Source: Hirundichthys speculiger
Lineage: Eukaryota > Chordata > Actinopteri > Beloniformes > Exocoetidae
Reading direction: 5' to 3'
DNA length: 64,000 nt
Assembly (NCBI GenBank): GCA_018398805.1
Contig: JAGFBZ010000817.1
Span: 248,001 to 312,000 of the forward strand
Made by a program: the position numbers and the translations under genes. Shown piece by piece: positions 15,501-27,100 of the stretch (its first letter is position 1; the number at the start of each line of letters is the position of its first letter). The notes under the pieces were generated by a model. The model saw only the letters and a list, made by a program, of their open reading frames with translations, had not been told where the DNA came from and did not search any database.

Positions 15501-18500
15501 TTACTGTATATCAAAAGAAAAGAAATAATAAATATTATTTAAAGAAAAAAAAAACAAACTTTTAATAAATCACTCATTAAAGCAGAGTATTTTCATATGA
15601 ATGACAGAAGTATAGCACAGCTAACAGGCTCATCAAGGCTCTAGAGACATTGAGGAAGATGACAGGAATGAAGCCACTGAAGAGGTGGCGCATAGTCAGA
15701 TGGAGGAAAGGTGAGAGAACAACAGTCATTGTTTTTGTTTTTTTTGTTTTTTTTTTTCTCTTTGGATATCCCAACTTTTGTTTTTTCAAATAGTGTTTTT
15801 TGATTGGGACCTGGTCTTTGGTGGTCTGATTGTCAAAAACCCAGTGAAATGGGTTTGTCTTGCGCTTTTTAACAAATTAAAAAAAGGTTTCACAAATTAG
15901 AGAGTGTGTTTGATATATTCTTTACTATCAAAAGGATAATTTAATCCAAGTTTGAGCCATCTAGGTTTTGTTGTTCTTGAGCTGGACCTGGTGTAGGACA
16001 GCCTTATTGTTCTAAAATGCGGTGGAATGGCCCTTTAGCCTTCTCGTGAATCGGACGCTAACTTCAGCGTCCTGTGTGAGCGTGAGCTAGCCTGATTGTT
16101 TTGTCTCTGTGGCGCCTTGAACTGGTGACTGCACCTCTTTCCTCCACTCCACCCATGATTCAGTGTGTGATTAACAGCAGTATGACGTTGCTAATCTGAC
16201 TCTTCGTTTTCTCTCGTATGTTCCCAGTGCGTCTTTGAGTGACTCTGAACACCTGCAACTCTCCACTATGGAGCAGACTCATGATGAAGAATGACAAGAA
16301 GAAGAAGACGATCCAGAAGTCAGGCCTTTAATATGTACTGAGGGCTCTCAAAAGACGGGCACAAAGACCCACCGCCCGCCACCACCAGAACCATCCACCC
16401 CTCCACACACACACACCCTTCACCCCAACCTTCCACAGTTTATGTGTCTAATCTCTCCAAACTCAAGCAAAGACTGATCCCTCATCAGTTTAACAAACTC
16501 CCCCAGACTGCAACTTAACTCCTCAGTTCTCCCGTAGGCGTGTTAGAAACAGAGAGAGACATGATGGTGTTAAGGGAGGTGGACCAGTTGTAGGTGAGAT
16601 CATTTAATCTGCAGAGAGGACCTGTGAAGTTTGTCTTTCACTCAGAACGAGTACTGTTTTCAGTTTCCTCTTTTTCCTACTGTGAGATTGTGTATGCGTT
16701 TTTACAAATTTGATTTACCTGTTTATATATTGTGCTGGGACAAAACAAACATGTACTTTTATGCTACTACGCATATTTGCCCTAATTAGTAGTTTTTGAT
16801 TTTGTGAAGTCTTGTTGATGTAATGAAAGATGAAGAGCATCCCTCTCCATCATATGTTCCTGTGTTTCATCTTGTTTTGTTTTCTTTTCATATCAGGATT
16901 GACAAAGTGTTACTGCGCTCCAGCTTTCAAACTCCTAAAGAAGCAGTCTGTACAGCTCTTCAAGTACAGTGTAGATATCTTTAAGTGCACCGATCTTTTT
17001 TTGTCATTAATCCACATTCAGAATGCTCGGTTCAGAACAAATGTTGTGAAATGAAAATAATAATACTGATGATAATAATAGAACATGGTTGTTTATTTAA
17101 GTTCTTTACGGATATCAAGCATGCAAAAGCAGTTTCTTTTTTTACTTTAAGTATGTGAAGAACAAAAATGCTTCCTCACACTCACTTTTAGACATTTTAA
17201 AACGCTGCATGTTGAATTAGTCTTAGGGTACAGGGGTGTGTAGACTAACATAACACATATGCATGTTTGTGTTTTTAGTGTAAGTTTATAGATATCAAAC
17301 AGCCCGTCTAATATCACGCTGTTGGTCACACATCAGTGCTGGTTTTGGCTTCCAGGAGGACTCTCCTCACTTTTTTGCCTCCATCTTTTATCCCTATTTA
17401 CCTCTTTCACTCCACTTTAGCTGAGAACATAAAAAGAGGTGGCTGAAAGATATTTTTTAGATATTTTATGATCATTGTCCTTGAATGTAACCGAGCAGCA
17501 AACCAATTTCTTTTACTGCTATATTTTCTCAGAAAGTCCTAGAATGTTTAAAACAACTGCTGTTTTTTTTTTCTTTTTCTTTTTTCTAAAAAAGAAAAGA
17601 TGCAGACCAACAAACAATCATAACTACTGCAATGATACTGTCACAATATGTTGCTTTTATTGTTTTTTTTATAATATATATGGATACATGATGAATGCTT
17701 ATAAAAGAAGTGTGTCAGGTGTAACATTTCTGTTGAAAGCACAAATTAGCAAATCGTGTTCAAGTGCCAAATAAAAACAAAACAGTATTGTATAAATTTA
17801 TACTGTACAATTGTTATATGTTGAACAAAAGGTTTGTAATTGTTGCAATTTGTTGGTTTTGTATAGTAATTTTGTAAGTAGGGACTTTTTGTCAATTGAA
17901 AAGGCAAAAAGTACATTTACAATACATTATGTGCAAGTATCCATGTGGTGGTTGGTTAATTGTGTAATATTGTGAGTTTTATCTTAACTGGTGTGCGTGT
18001 TTACGGTGATTAATATGTGAATGAAAAATACTAAAGATGAATTTGAATTGTGACAATATCAATGTTGCACAATTTGTCCACCAGACACAAGTTTGTGTTC
18101 AACCTGTATTTCTCAAAAGACATCCAGTTCTTGAAGAGAGATTTATACAACTATGAAAATTTAAAAATTAAAAAAAAAAGTATAAAATATTTTCTATAGG
18201 CAGAGCTTTCAATGAGATTTTCAGTGGAATGATTGGCATTATAACGTGAGGCCGTGCTCCCATCAGACATCTCTTTTACGCTGAATAAGAATGAACTTGC
18301 TCCTCTAAGGTACAGGATTCTGCAACAAAATTTCAAAAATCCTTAGATTTCTTTCTTGAAGCTAGTTTTTTTTTTTTTTTTTTAAGGTTTTAAGATCATT
18401 TACTACTGCTCACTGGTATCTGGATCACTCTCAGCACAATGCAATGTCATTTCCTCTTTCACTCTGTTTTCCTTCTTGAGAGGTTGTAAAATTGGTGCAA

Positions 18501-19172
18501 TGCCAACTGGTAAAATGAATAAAGTCAAACGAGAAATCAAATGGCTTTCTTTATGAGTTTAAGCAGGACTCTCACCAGAACTCTTCAGGAACACATAATT
18601 GTAGTAGTAGCTGTCCACTTAGCTAGTTTCTTTGTCGCCAGGTCGTTTTTGTTCATCTGAAAGATGCCAGTATATTGAGTTCTCTTCTTCACAGTCACTC
18701 TGAAACATTTTTGTCTTTTTCTGCAGTCCTGGATGGAGACCACCACCGACTCTGTATCCCAGAGAAGTAACCTTTAATAATAGAGGATAGAAACATCCTT
18801 AAACTGACATCCTCAAACATGTTGTGTTTTGTTTTTGTTTGGGTTTTTTTTTTCAGTCCTCTGTAACTTTAGGAATGAGGTAATGCCCATGGATGTCAAC
18901 ACAACTCATGACAAATACAAGAACAGTGAGCCAGCACATCACTAAAAAAGACAGGCAACATCAGAGCCTTCATGACTGGACAAGTGTTCTGGAGAAAGTA
19001 ACATTGTCTTATATGATACAAAATTGATGCACATAAAATTTCTGAGCTAAACTGGATGACGGAACAAGGGTGGATTCCTTTTAATAGTTAAATCCACGCA
19101 GAGAGGAAAGAATAATAACTTTTTTGTTTTTTTATTGTCTTTTATTGTCCTTGCTGCACTGAACTGCATATA
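15501..19172. other. Intergenic DNA with an exon-like segment
   Basis: Besides 17199-17529, no repeat with clear ends. At 16227 a cgtatgttcccag acceptor-like site precedes about 200 bp of lower AT content containing a short frame MMKNDKKKKTIQKSGL (16281-16331). AATAAA occurs at about 18527. This could be a terminal untranslated exon of ncald or of an unidentified transcript. Confidence 0.4.
17199..17529 (+). repeat. 331-bp duplicated segment, copy 2
   Basis: Same orientation and length as copy 1, 2.8 kb away. Its flanks show no transposon ends, so it may be the source copy. Confidence 0.9.
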
Positions 19173-20583
19173 CAGTGATCCCTTGCCACTTCTCGGTTTA
19201 AGTTTCGCGGTTTTAGTTATTCGCAGATTTTTTCAGAAATATATAATATTTTTTTTTTTAAATGTAAAAGTCGCGGAAACATCACAGGATTTTGTGCGCG
19301 TTCTCTCACAGTGAAGAAATGCTGTGAGCCAGCCTGGCCCCTTTAAGAAGGTAGCCTTCTGGGTAATGATGTGGCCTTATGGGTAATGGAATGTGTCTGT
19401 CGTAGGACGGCAGAAGAACACAGAGTTAGATGTAAAGTGGAGTGAGCATAAACAGCAGCTCAGTGTGTATAGATTTACATTGGCTGCAGTTACATGATGT
19501 TTTTTAATTCGGAATTAAAATTAGGAATTAAATAATTCCGAATTAAACTATTTTCCTTTGAGTTTACATGGAAATAGTAATTCCGAATAAAGGTTTTACA
19601 TGGAAAACACGTTAGTTCGGCTTTATCCAACTCCGCTTTAGGTCTGGGGGTTGGGAAGGGTTCTGATTGGATAGGGGGGGCGGACGTCTTTACATCTACC
19701 GGAAGAAAACAAACTTAGCTAACTAGGTTAGCAACAACATTTCACTTATTTTTGACCTGGGTGGCGTCTCTATCTGCGAAACCTCCTTCATTTAACCTGG
19801 CCGCTTTGAAAAGCTCACAATTTTTAAGTTTACTGCTATCTGTTCTTTTAATTATTTCCAGTTCCTCCAAGCTATTTATTAAATAAATCGTCTCTGCTCT
19901 TGAACACCGTTTACTGCGTGCTGCCGGAATATAAGCGTCATCGCGACAGACGGGCAAGAGAACGAGCATGCGCAGAAAGACGGGAATTAATTTAAAGAGG
20001 AATGAGTGTATACATGACCGCGGAATTACTTAATGCGGAATTAAAATGGGAATAAACCAGCCACTTACTTCGGAATTAAGTTAATTCGGAATTGACATTT
20101 TCATATGGAATTAAGTGTTTACATGGTAACTTTTATTCGGCTTTAACTTTAATTCTGAATTAAAGAGGAATTAAACCTACCATGTAAACGCACACATTCT
20201 CTGTTAACCGACAGAAACAATACAACCTGTGTGATGTTACAAGTTCCTGCAGTGCCAGAATAAAGTGCCCGTTCCATGCAGAGAAAATCTGACTTTTTGT
20301 TTTGTTGTTGTTAGCGTGTTAGCCGCTAATTACGAGCCAAAAATAGCCCAATACCAGCAGTTTGTTTACTACGGTTCAAAGACCAGAGGCTGTGAAGGAA
20401 ACAGAAAGACCACAGTTGAGCCTTTGTCTTGTGTCGCTGCAGTGTCTCGCTACTTTTTTGCAGTTTTTAAACATATTTTAAACACATTATTGAGGCTCGG
20501 GGGGCTCCGGCTCCAGTTCACGGATTTTGATTTACGCGGGGGGGCGCCGGTCCCCATTAACCGCGAAAAATAAGGGATCACTG
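19173..20583. mobile_element. Mariner/Tigger-like element with TA duplication
   Basis: Both ends read CAGTGATCCCTT inward and are bounded by TA (19171-19172 and 20584-20585). The inverted match is only about 12 bp at the tips, with further CGCGGTT similarity inside. No transposase frame survives. It carries another element at about 19490-20190. Confidence 0.75.
19490..20190. mobile_element. MITE with long AATTCCGAATTAAA-type inverted ends, nested
   Basis: The left arm has ACATGATG then TTTTAATTCGGAATTAAA. The right arm has the complement with CCATGTAAACGC. Many GGAATTAA/TTAATTCC repeats alternate in both arms. The centre (about 19640-19980) is non-repetitive. Superfamily uncertain; boundaries approximate. 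Confidence 0.65.
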
Positions 20584-20662
20584 TACACACAATATTACGC
20601 ACAGATGCTATGTTTGGAGAAAATCCTTCTAAGTTTGTCAGACACATCACACAAGACAACTC

Positions 20663-20977
20663 TCATGTCTTGTTTCCAGATTTCTTTTTTGTTGTTGTTT
20701 TTCTTGTTCCCAATATGTTTCCACAGGAGTTGGAAACACCTTCTGCCTGTTGTTTCCAGATTTCTGAACTGGGCAGACAAAGTCTCAATAGGGACATTCT
20801 GAGCCTCATGGTGCAGATCTCCATTGACAGACAGTTTGTATTTCTGTGTGTGTCTATGTAGGGTTTCTGGTATACTTCGGTGTTGAGACGTCCATCGTCA
20901 TCAGTGTGCACAGAAAAGTCCAAAAAAGGCAGCTTGTTACTCCTCACATCCTCCTGAGTGAACTTGATGGGGTCCAC
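20663..20977 (-). mobile_element. Penelope-like retroelement fragment
   Basis: The minus strand reads IKFTQEDVRSNKLPFLDFSV then HTDDDGRLNTEVYQKP, which resembles the reverse-transcriptase region of Penelope-like elements (the FLD...H..DG.L..EVYRKPTHTD block). It is truncated and frame-shifted after QKP. The element family within that class is not determined. Confidence 0.7.
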
Positions 20978-21780
20978 TAAGTTGTTCAGTGTATGTCCCT
21001 GTAATGCTCCTCTACTTTATTTGTTTATTTTATTTTTTCTCTGCCAGAGTCTGCCATACATTTGTTAAATAGATAATTCCATCTGGACCAAAGCCATGGT
21101 TTACATGAATATTTTCTTCAGACGTCTTGCTTGGTTAATATCAGAAGAATCCAAACTGTTTGTTTTTGGATTTCAAAGCAACTGAAATGTGAAAGAAAGA
21201 CGTTTGCCAGCTCAGTTCGCTGCATGAGATCACTGTGACCCATCACACTGAAATGGACTCTTCTCTGTGGAAACTAGTCTCCTTGACTGCTGAAAAAAAA
21301 CGTAGAGAATTGCCAGCTGGAGATCTGAAAGCTGAGTAACCTCGAATTTCTTCAATATCATTTCTTGTGTGGGCGAATGGCATTCAGTTAGAAACTCTCA
21401 TACTTGAATAAAGACGAGCCAGTGCTGCAGCAGTATGTGGGCTTTCTCATGTTTTAGCTGATCAACATTAATGGACTTCCAGCATTTTATGCAGAATTCA
21501 AAAGTAGGCTGATGTACAAACTGAAGAAGTACAATCTGCATTTATGTATTAATTAGTCTTACCAGCGTTTAGTTTATCTTGATTTAGGTCTATAATCTCT
21601 ACATACAAGCCATGCTTATGACTTATTTGAAGATCAAGTTCAACATTTTCTTACCAATTAATGCACAATACCTATTAATAATATATTGATGCCAGGTTAT
21701 AACGAAAATAAATAAACTCCTTAGCATCAGATGATGGCTTTTATGGGCTAACTGTCATCAAATACAACTGATAAATAGTA
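20978..21780. other. No recognised feature
   Basis: AT-rich sequence; no exon, repeat terminus or RNA gene seen. Confidence 0.5.
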
Positions 21781-22130
21781 GACAGCTTTAATACACACCC
21801 TCTGGTGCAACCTAGTCACATCATCAGTGATGTCACCTGGATCATCCCTCTTGATCCACAGCCATCTTGATCCCTTCTCAGCAGCATCAGTGATGTTCTT
21901 GATGGCTTTGTTGCTGTGCAGTCCCCTTATCCCCAACAACTTTAGAGCCCCGCAGAGTGACTGGCCTGGACTGACCCTCGGCATCCAACCTCAATGGGGT
22001 TGCACCGGGTCTTCCACCTGCTGTACCTGCATTTACCTGCCAGCTCCTCATATTTGGTCCTCTTCCTCTCTAAAGCCTCCCTCCGTCCCTCCCAGGGCAC
22101 CGTCAACTCCAGCAGTATTACCTGACCTTG
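21781..22130 (-). repeat. Probable LINE-derived fragment
   Basis: The minus strand encodes GQSLCGALKLLGIRGLHSNK then AIKNITDAAEKGSRWLWIKR, a block I associate with fish LINE debris. Frames are broken beyond it. Family not assigned. Confidence 0.5.
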
Positions 22131-22386
22131 TTGCTTCTGATATGAGAACCATGTACAGCCTGAGTGTGGTCACTGCAATGGTATCTGGGAATTTAAGCTG
22201 TCTCAAAATAAATTATACACTTAACAATCCAAAATGTGTTCTTTTGAGTTACTTATGTGAGCTATAAGGCATTTGCAAGATTTTTTTAAACCATCATTTA
22301 AGCCAATAAAACACTCATGAATACTGCCAATTTTACACTACATTTAATGACAGCCAAAGAGGAGACGAGCTGCATATAAAACTATA

Positions 22387-23486
22387 TTTATTGGCACATT
22401 TAAAAGACTGTACATCACAGTGCATAAAAGATAAGTGATTCAGAATCAAGTGTAAACGCAGGCTGGTAATTGGAGCACAGCATTCCAGTGTAAAGCTCTG
22501 ATGGTTTGTTATAGCATCAGAAGAAGAGTGTGTAAACACAATTTTACATAAGTAATGTCATAAATACTAATGACTGCAGTCTCTTTGTCGGGAGGAAGAG
22601 CAATAAACACACACACACACACACACACACACTTAGAGAGAGAGAGGAAGCAAAACAGTTTAACAGCATCCTGGAGACTGGCAGTCTTGTTCCATAATGG
22701 TTCCTCATGTCATTTTATATCCTAAAACAACAGCATGCATTCACAATGCCAGATAACTTTAATTTCATCTGCTCCATTTGGCATATGTACAAAGAAAAAA
22801 AAAAAAAAAAGGACACCCAATAAAGATATGAAACCACAGGACTTTGCTGCAGAGTCAAGACATTAAGGACAAGTTTCAACACTTGAAAACATTTATACAA
22901 AACAATGAGCCCTAACAATGAAATGTCCTATGCTGGTGAAATATGTTCAGCAGACCGTGTGAAACAAGAAATGTTCATATATTTTATCAAGTCATTTATA
23001 GCTTCCACTACCAATACAGATATCAGGATGGAAGCAGAAGCACAGAGTCAACTCAGCGCCCCCTGCTGTTCATATCAAGGTTACATCTATATTTCACTGG
23101 GGAAAAAAAAATCTTATCAAAAGTGGCTTCTGATGAGCTCGTTAGGTAATAAGTCAGGATACCAGAAAATATGTTTCCAATTGGGGGGGTGTCAGGTTTT
23201 ATCAAGCCTGTGCTCCAAGTGCAAAAACTCCAACTACAGGTTTTATGTTAAAGATGAGCTGCAGCAGACGAGGGGGATGTGGATTTGGTCCGTCTGGGGG
23301 GATTTTTTTCTCAAGTTTTCACAATGAGGAGTAAACCCTACTGAGACTACCTGGTGGCCTTCAAAGAAGGCAGTTTGGTACCATCTTCTAGGCTTGCCAA
23401 CCATGTCCATGAGTTTATTGTGTTTGACCAGCAGCGCTCTGCTCTGTCGCTCCGATGTGATGACTGATGACTGATGATGACACCCG
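22387..23486 (-). other. grhl2: grhl2 3'UTR with candidate polyadenylation signals
   Basis: AATAAA on the minus strand at 22392-22387 and again near 23413 lie downstream of the stop. The stretch has no coding signal; it contains an AC dinucleotide tract (about 22608-22632) and a CTCF-like motif at 23054-23069. The distal signal gives a UTR of about 1.1 kb. Which signal is used cannot be told from sequence alone. Confidence 0.5.
22600..22650. repeat. AC microsatellite
   Basis: A tract of CA dinucleotides followed by AGAG repeats, within the presumed grhl2 3'UTR. Confidence 0.9.
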
Positions 23487-24155
23487 TCAGATCTCTGACA
23501 GAGTCACTCTCAAGGAGTCGGCCGTGCTCTCAATGGCGAGGATAAAGGTGTCCTCATTGGAATAGTGCTGGATGATGTTATCATCCATGTTCACCAGGAC
23601 ACTGGGAAGAAAAACAATTGACAAACCACACAAAAAGAGATTAGTTTGATCTTTGTGCAGCAGCGTCTGTCAGACAGAAATACAATGAGTTTGGTGCAGA
23701 GAGAAGTATCTCCTGGATGAAGTGGTGCTGGAGTTTGCACACAACCTCATGACTCCCTGTTGTTAAAACTTGAATATTCTGGTGATCTTCAAATATTTTT
23801 CCCCTGCCAGGTTAGCAGCTCTCAACCATATTCCATTTCCCATTTATGAACTAGTCAGAATAAAATTTCAACTTTTAGCTTTTCTTCCTCCCTGGAGTAT
23901 CAGGCCTGTTTTCCTTTGTGTCTAGTAAAAAAACTAAAGATGTTTCCATTAGCATCAGGATAATCTTTATGTTCAGTGCAAAATAGGAAAAGTAGCATGC
24001 TGCATCTCAGCAGTCCAGTGTTTAAACTTAAAGTGCTGCTGCATCTATTTTGAGCCTCTCAGAGCTGCTGACAAGCCTACAAACTCTTACCCTTTTTTGC
24101 TTTTTTGATAAACTTTGGCCATCTTTTCAACAGGCAGTGCATACTTCTCCGAGAT
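23487..24155 (-). CDS. grhl2: grhl2 exons 15-16 (C-terminal dimerisation region and stop)
   Basis: Exon 15 (24155-24091) reads [20 protein letters not shown]. Exon 16 (23601-23487) reads [19 protein letters not shown], then [18 protein letters not shown] and TGA at 23489-23487. The tail differs from human ESMVEGFKVTLMEI but has the same length. Confidence 0.93.
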
Positions 24156-27100
24156 CTGTGAAAAGAAAGTACATTTCAAATATGTTAAACTGTCATCTGG
24201 ACTTCACTGTTGGACCAGGTGCTGGTATGTGCAGCGGGGGACTTATGTTTGTCTTATTGATTCAGTGGGATATCTTAGCAATACTCACTGCCTCCATTAG
24301 CGCTTTGAGCGTTGGAGCGTGTAGCATTAAGTGCATCAAACACTTCATCACACTCCTTCCTCACATACAGGAGAACTGATGAAGCACGAAACAGGAAAAA
24401 CATTGAATTCCACCAGTCCGATAATAAAAATAAAGTTACGTGACAGAAATTATAAAGGGTACCTTTCCGTTCCTCCTCCACTTTGGACTTTTTAGGAGTC
24501 GGACAGGTGTCTTCCCGACTTGACATCTTCACTGAAACACTCCTGATGAACACGGAAACACAAGCACATATTGAGTAAGTGAGTAAACTGGTAAACCTTC
24601 TCCACTTTAAAACAGAATTGATGATATTGTATACCATATCACTTTTGCATCAGTAAATTACACGGTCCATTTAATGAACATGTTGCAATCTAGACGGTCT
24701 GCAGCAGAGAAAATGTAGAGACAAAGTCAATAACTTTAAGATTCTTCTTTTTTTTTAAATTATTTTTAGTGGTGGTGGAAGAAACTGAATCAGCTCATAA
24801 AAATGTCTAGAATCTTAACATGCTTCATGGTGGCCTATGCTTTTACAAAATAATTCCAATGCATTTTTACATCTAAGTTACACTATGGTCATTGATCATT
24901 TGAACGCTGGTTTGAACTTTACCACAGAAGTACAGTTTACACTCCTCATTGAGTTTCAAACCCAGAACCGAAGCACATCTTAATTTCACATTAGTTCTTG
25001 CTTCAGCACAGTCAAAAATAAATAAACCTCTAAAATTATAATGACCTCTTCTTGAATACAAACCAGAAGGCTCTTATCAAATACTCTGCACATTATTTCC
25101 AATATTTTTAAATATACGACACCCATAAATTCTAAAGTATTTGTTGGAACAAATAATCTATTAGTTGGATCACAATTAAACTTAAATTTTCCTATATTTA
25201 GTTATCTTCCTAGTAATATCGACAATTATACCCCAAGGGTATAATAATGCAATGCTCAGAATACAGTAATACAAAAAAAAAACAAAAAACATTAAAATCT
25301 ATGGCAGAAAAATTAGAAGAAGACTGAACAAGCGTGGTTTGTTCGGAAAGGTTGCCAGAAGAAGCCTCTTCTGCCTGAAAAGACCATGGAAGCTTGACTG
25401 AGGTTCACAAAACTTCATCTGAATAAGCACAAGGCTTCTGTAACTAATGTGCTATAAACAGATGAGCACATAAGCATGCTATAACCATTATCCCCATGTT
25501 GGTGGATGGTGATTATTGGGGTGATCATATGGGTTTTTTGGTTGTTTTTTTTTTTGCAGTCATAGAACCTGGCGACCTTGCAGCTATTCAGTCGATCCAT
25601 GACCTTTTCTGTATTACACAGTACAGTGGTACCTCTACTTACGAAATTAATTGGTCCTGGAAGTAGTTTCGTAAGCTGAACATTTCGTATGTAGAGGCGT
25701 TCGTAAGTAGAGGTACCACTGTAATCAAGTCACAAAATGTGAGGTCTTCTGTCCCACAGAGGAACCTTGGTCCAAACTGGGCCATGAAGCAGGACAATGA
25801 TCCTGAAGGTGTGGGAGAAAACTGAAAGAACCAAGGTTTTGGAGTGGCGTAGTCAAAGTCCAAACCTGAATCCAAATTAAATGCTGTGGTGGGACCTGTG
25901 AATAAATGAATGTCCCAAAACATCAACGAACTTAAGTAATAAGAAGAATTGGGCTAAAATTCCAACCAGAGACTGAGACACCAGTGAGACTGATAAAGGA
26001 AAATGACTAATTTCATGTTGTTGCTCCTAAAGTTTGCACCTACAAGCTATATTGTGATGGGGGTGCTTACTACAGGATAGCAGTCACATGACGTCACACG
26101 CTTTCTGATATGATGTGCGTCAAGAGGGTAATTTAGAAACACTGTAAGCAGCAGTGTAGTGAGTGTTACTTATAGCCTGCACTAATTTGAATATTTTGAT
26201 GCTGAAGTCACCAATAAAGTTGCTAAAATATCACATACATGCGCTGTTCATGGTTGCAAGAGCAGATGGGACCCCTGGAGCTGGAGAACATGAAGCATCA
26301 AAGATTGGAGAACTCAGCAGTGAGATACATGGACCACATGAGTACCAAAAACACTTCACTCCTAAGGATTATTCTTAAGTGTGTTCTTACCATTTTGTCG
26401 AAGGTAAAATTAATCGTTTCTGTGGCTATAATTTTAGTTCTCGATTTAACATTTCTTAAATCAAATCAAGGAGGATTACCAGACATCACTGTCTAGCCTA
26501 CTTAATCTAATTAATACAGTAATTAATTCATTCAGTGAACATTCAGGCGTGATCAGAGTTGTTTTTAAATTAAGTGAGGTGACCAACATTGGAAAGTAAA
26601 AGGAGCCCGTTCAGAGACCTGAACATAGAGATAATAGAGAGATAATATTATTACAACCACCACAGACAAACATCTCTCATTTTCCCTGATATTATGGATG
26701 ACGGTGACTCTCGATTCTACGGCACATGTCTTGCTTAAGTGTATTGAGGAAACATTTTTGGAGGAGGAATTTAGAATACTCAAAACATGTAGTTAATGTT
26801 CAGCAAACCTTTCCTGCAGCTAAAACATCTCTTGCTGATCAACTGTAGCCATATTCTCCACACAAACTGATCGTAAGACTCCAGACTTGTAGGTCTTCAG
26901 TTCTTCCAAAGTCTAGGCACTTTTTTCATGATTAAATATAATTGTTGGGGTACAGTACATCACGTAAGCCTTTGGATCGTCTGTATAATCTGTATTAGTA
27001 GTCTGTACTGTCTGAATCCACCAGTTTCTACTATTTTCTCACATAATGAGATTTCAATTGGGCGTTGATCATTTCCACATATTTCTGCTTTTTCCTTCTG

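Noticed and set aside
18728..18770. Exon-like segment after ttttctgcag with a following GTAACC
   Set aside because: No partner exons, no family match and a weak donor.
21827..22267. 146-codon frame on the plus strand
   Set aside because: Antisense to the LINE-like block on the minus strand; low-complexity Pro/Ser composition.
24275..24637. 120-codon continuous frame spanning two grhl2 exons
   Set aside because: It reads through an intron; family alignment and splice sites support two separate exons (24542-24463 and 24375-24289).
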